From: an uncultured Collinsella sp.
Lineage (GTDB): Bacteria; Actinomycetota; Coriobacteriia; Coriobacteriales; Coriobacteriaceae
Assembly (NCBI GenBank): GCA_902470925.1
Contig: CABRIF010000107.1
Span: 1 to 7,783, forward strand
DNA length: 7,783 nt
Direction: 5' to 3'
The translations under genes were made by a program, and so were the position numbers. Below, piece by piece: positions 1-6,625 of this stretch; within the stretch, counting starts at the first letter, position 1, and the number at the start of each line of letters is the position of its first letter. The notes beneath the pieces were generated by a model. That model was not told the origin of the DNA. It did not search any database and saw only the letters and a program-made list of their open reading frames with translations.

Positions 1-46
1 AGATTCCTCTACGTCTCGTGGGCTCGGAGATGTGTATAAGAGACAG
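1..46 (+). other. Illumina Nextera/Tn5 P7 adapter with i7 index (non-genomic)
   Basis: Bases 28-46 read AGATGTGTATAAGAGACAG, the Tn5 mosaic end, and bases 13-27 are the standard Nextera read-2 adapter part before it. Bases 5-12 (TCCTCTAC) are, from memory, the oligo form of Nextera index N712, and bases 1-4 (AGAT) match the end of the P7 flow-cell sequence. The whole block is therefore untrimmed library adapter attached to the contig end. Genomic sequence begins at base 47, which is a tagmentation breakpoint. Confidence 0.97.
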
Positions 47-170
47 CCCCACCCGCCCCGACGGCAAGAGCTCGCAACACAGCGCGGGCGCGCCGACCGA
101 ACAGACCGGTCGGCACCGGATCACCCGGGGCCGCAAAATGCGCACAACGTGAGATTCTGTCAAAAACCGC

Positions 171-198
171 TTGCACCTGACGCTCATTCCGGTAAACT
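171..198 (+). promoter_or_regulatory. Candidate sigma-70 type promoter of the tRNA-Ser pair
   Basis: A -35-like TTGCAC (171-176) is followed after 16 bp by a -10-like TAAACT (193-198, 4 of 6 to consensus). The predicted start near 205 leaves about 10 nt before the mature tRNA at 215, a usual short tRNA leader. It is the only good hexamer pair in the 168 genomic bases before the tRNA. The 47-170 stretch otherwise shows nothing I can assign. Confidence 0.55.
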
Positions 199-214
199 GG
201 CTAATGCATTTCAC

Positions 215-305
215 GGAGAGTTGTCCGAGTGGCCGAAGGAGCACGATTGGAAATCGTGTAGGCGTCAAAAGCGTCTCCGGGGTTCAAATCCCCGACTCTC
301 CGCCA
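215..305 (+). tRNA. tRNA-Ser (anticodon GGA)
   Basis: Class II tRNA with a 7-bp acceptor stem, GGAGAGT (215-221) with ACTCTCC (295-301). The anticodon stem is CACGA/TCGTG with loop TTGGAAA, so the anticodon GGA lies at 249-251 and reads UCC and UCU. It has the long variable arm typical of serine and a T-arm with GTTCAAAT. The discriminator is G302, as expected for serine, and CCA is encoded at 303-305. The second serine tRNA follows 51 nt downstream on the same strand, probably in the same transcript. Confidence 0.97.
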
Positions 306-314
306 GCACCTTCC

Positions 315-343
315 CATGGCCTGTTACCACCTAACGGGCCATG
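315..343 (+). other. Inter-tRNA hairpin, probable processing or spacer structure
   Basis: CATGGCC (315-321) pairs with GGCCATG (337-343), continues through a T-G wobble and then GTTA (323-326) with TAAC (332-335), closing a CCACC loop. This gives a 12-bp stem with no following T-run, so it is not a rho-independent terminator. It sits between two tRNAs that appear to share one promoter and one terminator, which suggests a role in precursor processing or simply transcript stability (inference). Confidence 0.4.
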
Positions 344-356
344 TTCCATTCCCTGC

Positions 357-449
357 GGAGGGGTGGCAGAGTGGTTGAATGCGGCGGTCTCGAAAACCGT
401 TTATCCGGTGTCCCCGGGTACGAGGGTTCGAATCCCTCCTCCTCCGCCA
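357..449 (+). tRNA. tRNA-Ser (anticodon CGA)
   Basis: Acceptor stem GGAGGGG (357-363) pairs with CTCCTCC (439-445), including one G-T wobble. The T-arm is GAGGG-TTCGAAT-CCCTC (422-438). The anticodon loop CTCGAAA places anticodon CGA at 391-393, reading UCG, a codon heavily used in high-GC genomes. A long variable arm, discriminator G446 and encoded CCA (447-449) complete a normal serine tRNA. The terminator hairpin begins about 16 nt after CCA. Confidence 0.97.
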
Positions 450-462
450 GTTGCACTTTTCA

Positions 463-490
463 AGCGAGCCCTTGCGGCTCGTTTTTCTTT
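463..490 (+). terminator. Rho-independent terminator of the tRNA-Ser transcript
   Basis: CGAGCC (465-470) and GGCTCG (476-481) form a perfect GC-rich stem closed by CTTGC, directly followed by TTTTTCTTT. On the opposite strand the stem is followed by CTTGAAAAG, so it does not look like an efficient terminator for the convergent ABC operon. Confidence 0.85.
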
Positions 491-689
491 ATCAATCGCA
501 AAGGCTCAGCGCAGCAAGGCCTCCGCTGCAGCAGCAGGGGACGGCGCTGGGCCTGGGCGGCAGCATGCTGCGCCTCGCCCCCGCGGTTATCGCGCAGGCA
601 TATCGCCAGAACCCAACAGCCTCAACGGGCACCTCGCGCAAGCGCAGCACCCCCGGCCTCACGCCGTACCGGCCTCAGCGCTTTTCCCG
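491..689. other. Intergenic region between convergent tRNA and ABC-operon transcripts; no gene seen
   Basis: Open frames cross this stretch, but they run through the tRNA genes or antisense to the neighbouring CDS and have no ribosome binding site, so I treat it as non-coding. The one visible structure is a perfect 12-bp palindrome GCAGCATGCTGC (560-571), flanked by further GC-rich pairing. It lacks a T-run on either strand. No clear terminator for the leftward operon is visible, so that operon may use this GC-rich hairpin with Rho, or another mechanism (inference). Confidence 0.5.
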
Positions 690-1322
690 CTACGCTTCCC
701 TTACGGCAACGGTCAGCAGGCGCGGCCAGGTGGAAACCTGCAGGCTCAGCGACGTCTGGTCGAGCGCATCCCATGCCTCGGCGGGCAGAGTGTAATCCCA
801 TATCACATACAGCAGCGGCAGCGTGACTTCCGACCCCGCTGCAAGCCTCGAATAATCGATGTCCGGGAACGCCTCGGATTCCGCCGGCATGAAGCTCTGA
901 TTGCCGTAGGTCACCCCGAGCACCAACGTGCTCGAACGCAGGTCGAACAGCTCTATATCCTGCTCCCCGTCGTTGCGCACGGTCACGTCCACGCGCACCA
1001 TGCGATACCGGCCGTCCTGCTGGGCGTTCTGCTTATACGTATCCGGGCACAGTTCCCGCACCTCATCGTCGGTCAAGATCTGCGCGGGGGCCACCTGCAG
1101 GCTCACCCCATCATAGGCGGGATACGGCACGCTCTCACCGGCCTGGAACACCTCACGCGGCGGATTGGGGAACTCCGTCGTCAACGCGTGGGCGCGCACG
1201 CCCACGAATGCCAGCCCTGCCACGACGAGCAACGCGCCGAGAGTCGCCGCGATCTTGCAGCGGCGCGCACGCTTGCCCAGCGCCGCCATGACCTGTTCGC
1301 GCTTAGCACTATTCGGCTTCAT
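690..1322 (-). CDS. Membrane-anchored extracytoplasmic protein of the ABC operon (DUF4352-like fold suspected)
   Basis: A 210-aa protein of unknown function. The basic N-terminus (residues 1-22, rich in K and R) is followed by one hydrophobic helix at about 23-44 with no lipobox cysteine, so it is predicted as a type II membrane protein with its body outside the cytoplasm. Residues about 72-205 are beta-rich. The core 'VRVDVTVRND' (109-118) resembles the strand pattern of DUF4352-type immunoglobulin-like domains; this is a resemblance, not a domain hit. I chose ATG 1322 because GGGGGGA lies about 5 nt before it; a GTG at 1346 would add eight residues. The gene overlaps the ATPase end by 14 nt, which implies translational coupling. 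It is the last gene of the operon and shares the VDV-x-[VL]-x-V-[KR]-N strand motif with the operon's first large protein. Possible roles are substrate binding or transporter accessory; none is proven. Confidence 0.85.
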   Translation of the reverse strand: MKPNSAKREQVMAALGKRARRCKIAATLGALLVVAGLAFVGVRAHALTTEFPNPPREVFQAGESVPYPAYDGVSLQVAPAQILTDDEVRELCPDTYKQNAQQDGRYRMVRVDVTVRNDGEQDIELFDLRSSTLVLGVTYGNQSFMPAESEAFPDIDYSRLAAGSEVTLPLLYVIWDYTLPAEAWDALDQTSLSLQVSTWPRLLTVAVREA

Positions 1323-1986
1323 CGGATCCCCCCAACGCGCCCGCACCGCCGGCGTCTGTCACCCTGCCGCCCTTCATCTGGATGATCACATCGGCCAGAT
1401 CGTCGAGCTCCTCCTTGTCGTGGGAAGCCACGATCACCAGGGCGCCCCGCTCGCGCGCCTCGCGAATCAGCTGCATGGTCACCTCAACCGATGCTTCGTC
1501 CAACCCGTTGAACGGCTCATCGAGCAGCACCAGGTCGGGCTGCTCCATGAGGGCCGAGATGATGCCGATCTTTTGGCGCATGCCGAGCGAGTAGGTCCTG
1601 ATGGGCTTTCTGCTCAGCGGGTCCAACGACAGGCGCAGCATCAGATCAACGATGTCCCGCTCTTGCGCAATGCCACGGATCGCGGCGATCTCTTTGAGGT
1701 AGCGCAGGCCCGAGTAGCGCCGAATGACCCCTGGCTCCTCGATGAGCACGCCGACGCTTTTGGGAAACGCCAGGCCGGAACCCTCCCCCAACGGCACCCC
1801 GTCGATGAGGACGCGCCCCGTTGTGGGGATCATCAAACCGCACAGCGTTCGGAGCAGCACGGTTTTCCCCGACCCGTTTTTGCCGCGCAGGCCGTAGATG
1901 CGCCCCGAGCAAAACGTCAGGTCGATGTCTTGGAGCACCTCCTCGGCTCCGATCCGCTTTCCCATGTGTTCAACAACAATGCGCAT
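1309..1986 (-). CDS. ABC transporter ATP-binding protein, BcrA-type
   Basis: A 225-aa cytoplasmic nucleotide-binding subunit that would power the two permeases encoded just upstream. Visible motifs in order: Walker A GKNGSGKT (35-42); signature YSLGMRQ (132-138), the LGMRQ variant common in BcrA-type exporters; Walker B LVLLDEP (152-158) with catalytic Glu157; D-loop GLD (161-163); switch histidine H189 in VASHD. The Q-loop position appears to carry Glu (VLIEEP, 80-85), as often seen in this subfamily, so the domain looks intact. Length is near that of a minimal single ABC domain; residues 210-225 are a Gly-rich, acidic tail without motif. ATG 1986 follows the permease stop by 15 nt, with an AGGCGG-like site 10-12 nt before it that overlaps that stop. 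Family membership points to export, for example of antimicrobial peptides or lipids; the substrate is not shown by the sequence. Confidence 0.97.
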   Translation of the reverse strand: MRIVVEHMGKRIGAEEVLQDIDLTFCSGRIYGLRGKNGSGKTVLLRTLCGLMIPTTGRVLIDGVPLGEGSGLAFPKSVGVLIEEPGVIRRYSGLRYLKEIAAIRGIAQERDIVDLMLRLSLDPLSRKPIRTYSLGMRQKIGIISALMEQPDLVLLDEPFNGLDEASVEVTMQLIREARERGALVIVASHDKEELDDLADVIIQMKGGRVTDAGGAGALGGSDEAE

Positions 1987-2001
1987 GGTGCGAGCACCGC
2001 C

Positions 2002-2826
2002 TCAGTGTAGAAAGTCGATAGTTCGAAGGTTGGCAAACAGCAGGCCGAACACCGCGCCCAGGGGCAACAGTCCCGCCGCGAGCCACAGCAGCGGCGCGGC
2101 CGCGGCCTCGTACTCCACGTACCGGTGAAGCATCAGCATGTTCGGAATCAGGACGGGCAGGCCGGTGAACACCGACACCGTCACATATCCCGCAAGCGCA
2201 GCCACTCCAACGGGAGCGCTCACGATCACGGCCAAGCCGCCTGCAACGAGCGACATGGCGAGTACCACCGCAAACTCCAGACAGCATGAGCGCAGCAGGC
2301 ATCCCACGTCCCATGCAACGGGGCCCTCCATGGCAAACAAGCCCGCAGCGTCTGCAGAAAGCGACCCAAGACCAGGAGATCCCCCGAGCACCAGCGCGAT
2401 CACCACGCAGCACACAAGCCGCCACAGCAGCTGGAACGCCACATAGCCCGTCACCGCGGCGATCCTGCGTGCCCAATACGACGCTCGAGAGCGCGAGGCC
2501 AGCACGCGCGTGCGCTCGATATCTCCATGTGGAGGCATGAGCAGGCACACGGCCCCCAGCGAGATGATGAGCAGGCTGCACAGCCACAGCACGGGAATCG
2601 AGAACGTCTGACCGGAGGCAAGATAGTCCTGGATTCGCGCGCCTCGAACGATGTTGCAGCATATATCCCCTGCGGTCACGTACGCCCCCGCCTGCATGCG
2701 CAGGTTCGCGGCGGACGCCAGCGGGACAACGGTCGCTATCGCACACGCAGCAACACCGGCGGCGTAGCGCGTTGTCACACGGCGCACGAACCGCCCGGAG
2801 GCACCGCCCGACCCCTTCGGCCTCAT
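2002..2826 (-). CDS. ABC-2 type transporter permease, second of a pair
   Basis: A 274-aa polytopic membrane protein with about six predicted helices near residues 21-40, 76-97, 120-147, 182-204, 205-226 and 244-264, and a basic cytoplasmic N-terminus. Between helices 2 and 3 it has SRSRASYWARRIA (111-123). This matches in position and pattern the VSRGTYLCSKWIA segment (113-125) of the neighbouring permease, so the two are likely diverged homologues that form a heterodimeric membrane domain. Its ATG lies in an ATGA overlap (2823-2826) with the stop of the first permease and is preceded by GGGGAG, so translation is probably coupled. The ATPase follows by 15 nt. Overall identity is only at the level of architecture; I cannot name a substrate. 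A LanE/LanG or BcrB-like role is possible. Confidence 0.92.
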   Translation of the reverse strand: MRPKGSGGASGRFVRRVTTRYAAGVAACAIATVVPLASAANLRMQAGAYVTAGDICCNIVRGARIQDYLASGQTFSIPVLWLCSLLIISLGAVCLLMPPHGDIERTRVLASRSRASYWARRIAAVTGYVAFQLLWRLVCCVVIALVLGGSPGLGSLSADAAGLFAMEGPVAWDVGCLLRSCCLEFAVVLAMSLVAGGLAVIVSAPVGVAALAGYVTVSVFTGLPVLIPNMLMLHRYVEYEAAAAPLLWLAAGLLPLGAVFGLLFANLRTIDFLH

Positions 2827-3659
2827 CTCTCTCCCCGCTTTGCATCCACCGCAAGCGGGATCGCCCCCGCACAGGCAAGCAAGCCGAACTCAAGCGCGAG
2901 CAACCACAACGGGCAACCGACGTTTCTTGAGGGGTCGATGGTCGTCAACGGGCTCACGGTGCCAAAGCCCAGCGCCGTGAACACGGTCGTCAATACATAC
3001 AGCAGCAGGAACGGTAGCACGTGGACGATGAGCCCATACTCGGTGATGTAGGTCACCACCAAGCCGAGCGTGGCTAGCACGCCGCCCGCCACGAACAGGA
3101 TGCCGAGCCACAGAACAACCCACACCAACGGCTGTGTCATATAGAGCTCGGCGAACATGCTCGTGGACTGCGCCACCTGATGCCCGGAGCCGGCAACAGG
3201 ATTGATGACGGGATAACGCGTTAGCAGCAACAGGAAGCTGAGCGCGCAGGGAACAACAGCCGCAACGCCCCCAGAGACAAACGTCGCGATCCACTTGGAA
3301 CAGAGATAGGTTCCCCTGCTCACGCGCGTGCATATCACCTGGGCATAGTGATCGGCGCGGTCGCGCAGCAGGCTGCCCGCATGGGGTAACCCGGCTAACA
3401 AGGGAAGCAGCAGGAAGTACAGGTAGCCGTGAAAGGAGAACGCGTCCGCCGGCATCCAGTGCATCCAGATGAAATCGGGCGAGAAGTTCATGGCCGCGTG
3501 CAGGGCAGCCTCGGAGGCAAAACCAGCCATACCAGATGTGGCGTCCAATATGTCCATGATGAAATGATGGGCTGCAAGCAGGCAGGCAAACAGGAGCGCA
3601 ATGAGCATCCCCCTGCTTGTAAACGCCCTCTTCAGCTCCAAACGAAGGCAAGGGGCCAT
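2823..3659 (-). CDS. ABC-2 type transporter permease, first of a pair
   Basis: A 278-aa membrane protein. It opens with an amphipathic segment LRLELKRAFTSRG (5-17), common at the start of ABC-2 permeases. Six predicted helices lie near 17-36, 77-96, 122-147, 177-205, 209-232 and 250-271. A long extracytoplasmic loop (about 37-76) is rich in Met, Trp and His (for example FIWMHWMP, 63-70). The conserved segment VSRGTYLCSKWIA (113-125) links it to the second permease. I chose ATG 3659, four bases after the upstream gene's stop, because GGAGAT precedes it at about 7 nt; the open frame extends to 3734 inside the upstream gene without a better site. It ends in a 4-bp ATGA overlap with the next permease. 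Together with that permease and the ATPase it should form one exporter. Confidence 0.92.
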   Translation of the reverse strand: MAPCLRLELKRAFTSRGMLIALLFACLLAAHHFIMDILDATSGMAGFASEAALHAAMNFSPDFIWMHWMPADAFSFHGYLYFLLLPLLAGLPHAGSLLRDRADHYAQVICTRVSRGTYLCSKWIATFVSGGVAAVVPCALSFLLLLTRYPVINPVAGSGHQVAQSTSMFAELYMTQPLVWVVLWLGILFVAGGVLATLGLVVTYITEYGLIVHVLPFLLLYVLTTVFTALGFGTVSPLTTIDPSRNVGCPLWLLALEFGLLACAGAIPLAVDAKRGER

Positions 3660-3663
3660 ATGG

Positions 3664-4383
3664 CTATCTCCATTCTGTTGGTACCGGTGTCCATGATGTA
3701 CCAGCCTCCTCGGGAGCTTGCTCCACCAAACCATTCACGTCCACCGTGAAAAACAGCGGGGCATCCTGATTGCTCACGGCCTCCTCGGTCACCACGAAGC
3801 CAACATGCCCCGATACCGACTCGCCCACGGCCAAGGGCACCTTGCCCGCATCGTGACTCTGCTCGGTAAAATCCGCAAAATCGCTCGCCACCGGCTCCGC
3901 ACCGTAAAAGATGCCATCTTTCGAGTTCGCCTTGAGGTTGCAAGCGGTTGCCAGGAACTTATCGTCCTCCGTATGAGACGCATTCTTGACCGTCAGCTCA
4001 ACGTCCACGTACAGGTGGTCGTCTTGAAACGTCCCGTCTGCATCTAGCTGCGCAGTTTCGTTGCGCATGAGATTCATTTCCTCAACGGGCAGCAACGGTA
4101 GGGACCCCCGGACTTTCCCCACCCGAATGTCGTGCACCGTCACCTCATACCCCGATACCGTGTACGTCTGGCCAATGGCCGCTTCGGGCGGCCTCGTTTC
4201 CGGGGCCGGAATGCTCGTCAATTCCATGGGAGGAGGTGTGATGTATTTTACTAGCTGAGCGATAGGTGAATTCGCAAGCAGGCTGCTCGTTGAGGGATTC
4301 ATAATCATGTATACAGCTGAGCCAACAACAAGGAGAGCGAGGACGACGCAGAGCGCGGTTCCCACTCGTTTCGCCCTGCTCAT
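3664..4383 (-). CDS. Membrane-anchored extracytoplasmic protein heading the ABC genes (DUF4352-like fold suspected)
   Basis: A 239-aa protein of unknown function. A short basic start (MSRAKR) precedes one hydrophobic helix at about 8-28. There is a cysteine at 12, but no lipobox around it that would suggest lipid attachment after cleavage, so a non-cleaved anchor is more likely. A proline-rich linker (about 50-67) leads to a beta-rich domain (about 70-218) with a VDVELTVKNAS strand (126-136), the same pattern as VDVTVRND in the operon's last protein. ATG 4383 has a near-perfect AAGGAG site 6 nt before it, the strongest of the large genes. It stops 4 nt before the first permease. It may act as a substrate-binding, chaperone or immunity component outside the membrane (inference). 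Nothing in the sequence is diagnostic of function. Confidence 0.9.
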   Translation of the reverse strand: MSRAKRVGTALCVVLALLVVGSAVYMIMNPSTSSLLANSPIAQLVKYITPPPMELTSIPAPETRPPEAAIGQTYTVSGYEVTVHDIRVGKVRGSLPLLPVEEMNLMRNETAQLDADGTFQDDHLYVDVELTVKNASHTEDDKFLATACNLKANSKDGIFYGAEPVASDFADFTEQSHDAGKVPLAVGESVSGHVGFVVTEEAVSNQDAPLFFTVDVNGLVEQAPEEAGTSWTPVPTEWR

Positions 4384-4433
4384 CCCGCTCTCCTTAGGTT
4401 TCGCAACGACTACCTAGACTGCCCTACAGGCTG

Positions 4434-4529
4434 TCAGGACTCCATACCAAAACTGGTTGCATTCAAAAGGGATCGAGGCGCTGCAGCGCACCTCAACAGC
4501 GCGCCCCTATCCTTCGAAAAGAACTTCAT
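4434..4529 (-). CDS. Candidate 31-aa small protein/peptide at the head of the ABC operon
   Basis: ATG 4529 is preceded by AAGGAG (4536-4541) with a 6-nt spacer, an excellent ribosome binding site in the leader of the operon; the frame closes with TGA at 4434-4436. The product starts MKFFSKDRG, has one cysteine (C14), ends ATSFGMES, and is net basic in its first 19 residues. It has no clear signal helix and no double-glycine leader. The stop is 50 nt before the 239-aa gene, with no terminator between them. It could be a real peptide (exported, signalling, or the transporter's cargo), a leader ORF that controls the downstream genes, or a chance ORF. The ribosome binding site is the main support. 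No family is recognised. Confidence 0.5.
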   Translation of the reverse strand: MKFFSKDRGALLRCAAAPRSLLNATSFGMES

Positions 4530-4740
4530 TGCTTTCTCCTTATAAAGAAACCGAAGCTTGTCGAGCGCTCAATATTAGAATACGGAAGATTTTGATTTTT
4601 AGCATCAGAAATTCTATAACGGTATTTTTTAGCACATATTTACGTAAAAATGCAAAGAATATTCTTCCTTTACCATTTGCTAGTGCTCTTATTTACATGA
4701 GTCGACAGTCCGGATACTTGTGACGCGCCACTGAGCTCAG
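4530..4740 (-). promoter_or_regulatory. AT-rich upstream control region of the ABC operon
   Basis: By hand count 4561-4680 is 36 of 120 G+C (30 %), far below the roughly 60-68 % of the neighbours. No protein-coding gene is convincing here: the rightward open frame through it starts at a TTG without a ribosome binding site. On the - strand, -10-like hexamers TAGAAT (4611-4616) and TCTAAT lie upstream of the small ORF, but neither has a good -35 at 16-18 bp, so the exact promoter is uncertain. The area also carries two palindromes (4639-4666). Confidence 0.45.
4639..4666. promoter_or_regulatory. Two adjacent palindromes, possible operator
   Basis: TTTACGTAAA (4639-4648) and AAGAATATTCTT (4655-4666) are perfect 10- and 12-bp palindromes separated by 6 bp, in the AT-rich region upstream of the operon. 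Their closeness suggests binding of a dimeric regulator or regulators. In AT-rich DNA some palindromes arise by chance, so support is limited. Confidence 0.3.
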
Positions 4741-4777
4741 ACAAAAAAGGCGCCGCCGGCATAGACCGGCAGCGCCC
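4741..4777 (-). terminator. Rho-independent terminator of purB
   Basis: On the - strand, GGCGC-T-GCCGG (4776-4766) pairs with CCGGC-G-GCGCC (4759-4749) over 11 positions. The single non-Watson-Crick pair is a U-G wobble on this strand and would be a C-A mismatch on the other, which fixes the direction. The loop is TCTATG and the stem is followed directly by TTTTTTGT. It lies 73 nt after the purB stop. Confidence 0.93.
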
Positions 4778-4849
4778 CTGTAACGCATTACTTGTTGCGC
4801 GGATAGATGGAGATCGCTGCAAGCAGAAGGCTTCCATCTTCTCCGGCGG

Positions 4850-6196
<1,347 letters not shown>

Positions 6197-6224
6197 GGCG
6201 GCTCCTTTTTGAGTATTGGCACGC

Positions 6225-6243
6225 AGGGCATGCCCTCATTGTA
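6225..6243 (-). promoter_or_regulatory. Candidate purB -10 element with abutting 12-bp palindrome
   Basis: On the - strand TACAAT (6243-6238, 5 of 6 to consensus) would start transcription near 6231, giving a leader of about 35 nt to the purB ATG. The -35 position at 17 bp (6261-6266, TGTCCG) is poor. Immediately downstream of the -10 lies the perfect palindrome AGGGCATGCCCT (6225-6236), which would cover the start site. That is the classic place for a repressor, so it is a candidate operator. Confidence 0.4.
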
Positions 6244-6302
6244 CTTGCACCGAGACAAGCCGGACACGGCAGCCATCGGACTCCGAAAAAGAACCTGCAG
6301 TT

Positions 6303-6366
6303 TGGGGACGGGGTCGTTTCGTTCGGCCGGCACATCCATCAAAATGGGGACGGGGTCGTTTCGTTC
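6303..6366. repeat. Two direct copies of a 22-bp GGGGACGGGGTCGTTTCG-type repeat
   Basis: The 22-bp unit, with core GGGGACGGGGTCGTTTCG, occurs identically at 6303-6324 and 6345-6366, separated by a 20-bp spacer (42-bp period). Each copy is preceded by a short A or T run (TTTGGGG and AAAATGGGG). Units of this general form (TGGGGACGG followed by a TTT-rich end) are, as I recall, dispersed intergenic repeats in many genomes and are suspected to be REP-like elements mobilised by IS200/RAYT-type transposases. No transposase is present in this window. Read on the - strand, both copies translate to a recurrent RNDPVP string, which can give spurious protein annotations. Confidence 0.8.
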
Positions 6367-6625
6367 AGGGCGACGGCGCCACCGGCCCTGCGACTGCTGG
6401 CTGGCGCAGGCCACCGTCAACCTCGCCGTCGAAGTCGAAATGAACGTAACGGCGAGGTTTTATCAGCTCAGAGATATGCGTCACGATGACGCGCTGGCGT
6501 CGACCGAGACGTTATCGAATCTGCAGTCCTCGTTCTCCTTTTTCTAAAAGGATCCAAATGCCCAAACCAACATACAGTCAATTAGACCGGCAGCCGACTC
6601 AGCATCCCGACGACCGGCAGGCTTG
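6367..6625. other. Intergenic region between repeat pair and Abi gene; no supported gene
   Basis: Short frames exist on both strands, such as a 35-codon + frame from ATG 6441 and a 48-codon - frame over 6373-6516, but none has a ribosome binding site and they overlap each other. A 9-bp GACCGGCAG occurs at 6585-6593 and 6612-6620. A small inverted repeat CCTTTTTCTAAAAGG sits near 6538-6552. I see no terminator with a T-run for the leftward Abi gene. The region may be decayed accessory DNA. Confidence 0.5.
6419..6462 (+). terminator. Orphan terminator-like hairpin
   Basis: AACCTCGCCGT (6419-6429) pairs perfectly with ACGGCGAGGTT (6449-6459) across a 19-nt loop, and TTTTA follows (6458-6462). 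It would act rightward, yet no rightward gene precedes it. The large loop and short T-run make it a weak terminator. It may be the remnant of a lost gene or part of the repeat-rich segment. Confidence 0.3.

Noticed and set aside
48..152. Possible C-terminal end of a truncated rightward gene, closing at TGA 150-152
   Set aside because: Only about 34 codons are available after the adapter, with no recognisable motif and two other open frames. It could be real but cannot be supported.
171..1385. Long rightward open frame of 404 codons crossing both tRNAs
   Set aside because: It runs through two clear tRNA genes and a terminator and is antisense to the 210-aa and ATPase genes. It has no ribosome binding site. 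High GC makes such shadow frames common.
4457..4723. 88-codon rightward frame across the AT-rich region
   Set aside because: It starts at TTG without a ribosome binding site and overlaps the better supported 31-aa ORF and the likely promoter region.
4781..4849. Small leftward ORF after purB beginning near 4838
   Set aside because: The GGAG-like sequence sits only about 3 nt before its ATG, and the frame runs through the purB terminator. It is best read as 3' untranslated sequence.
6303..6366. Short CRISPR array
   Set aside because: There are only two units with one 20-bp spacer, no dyad in the repeat, no leader and no cas genes.
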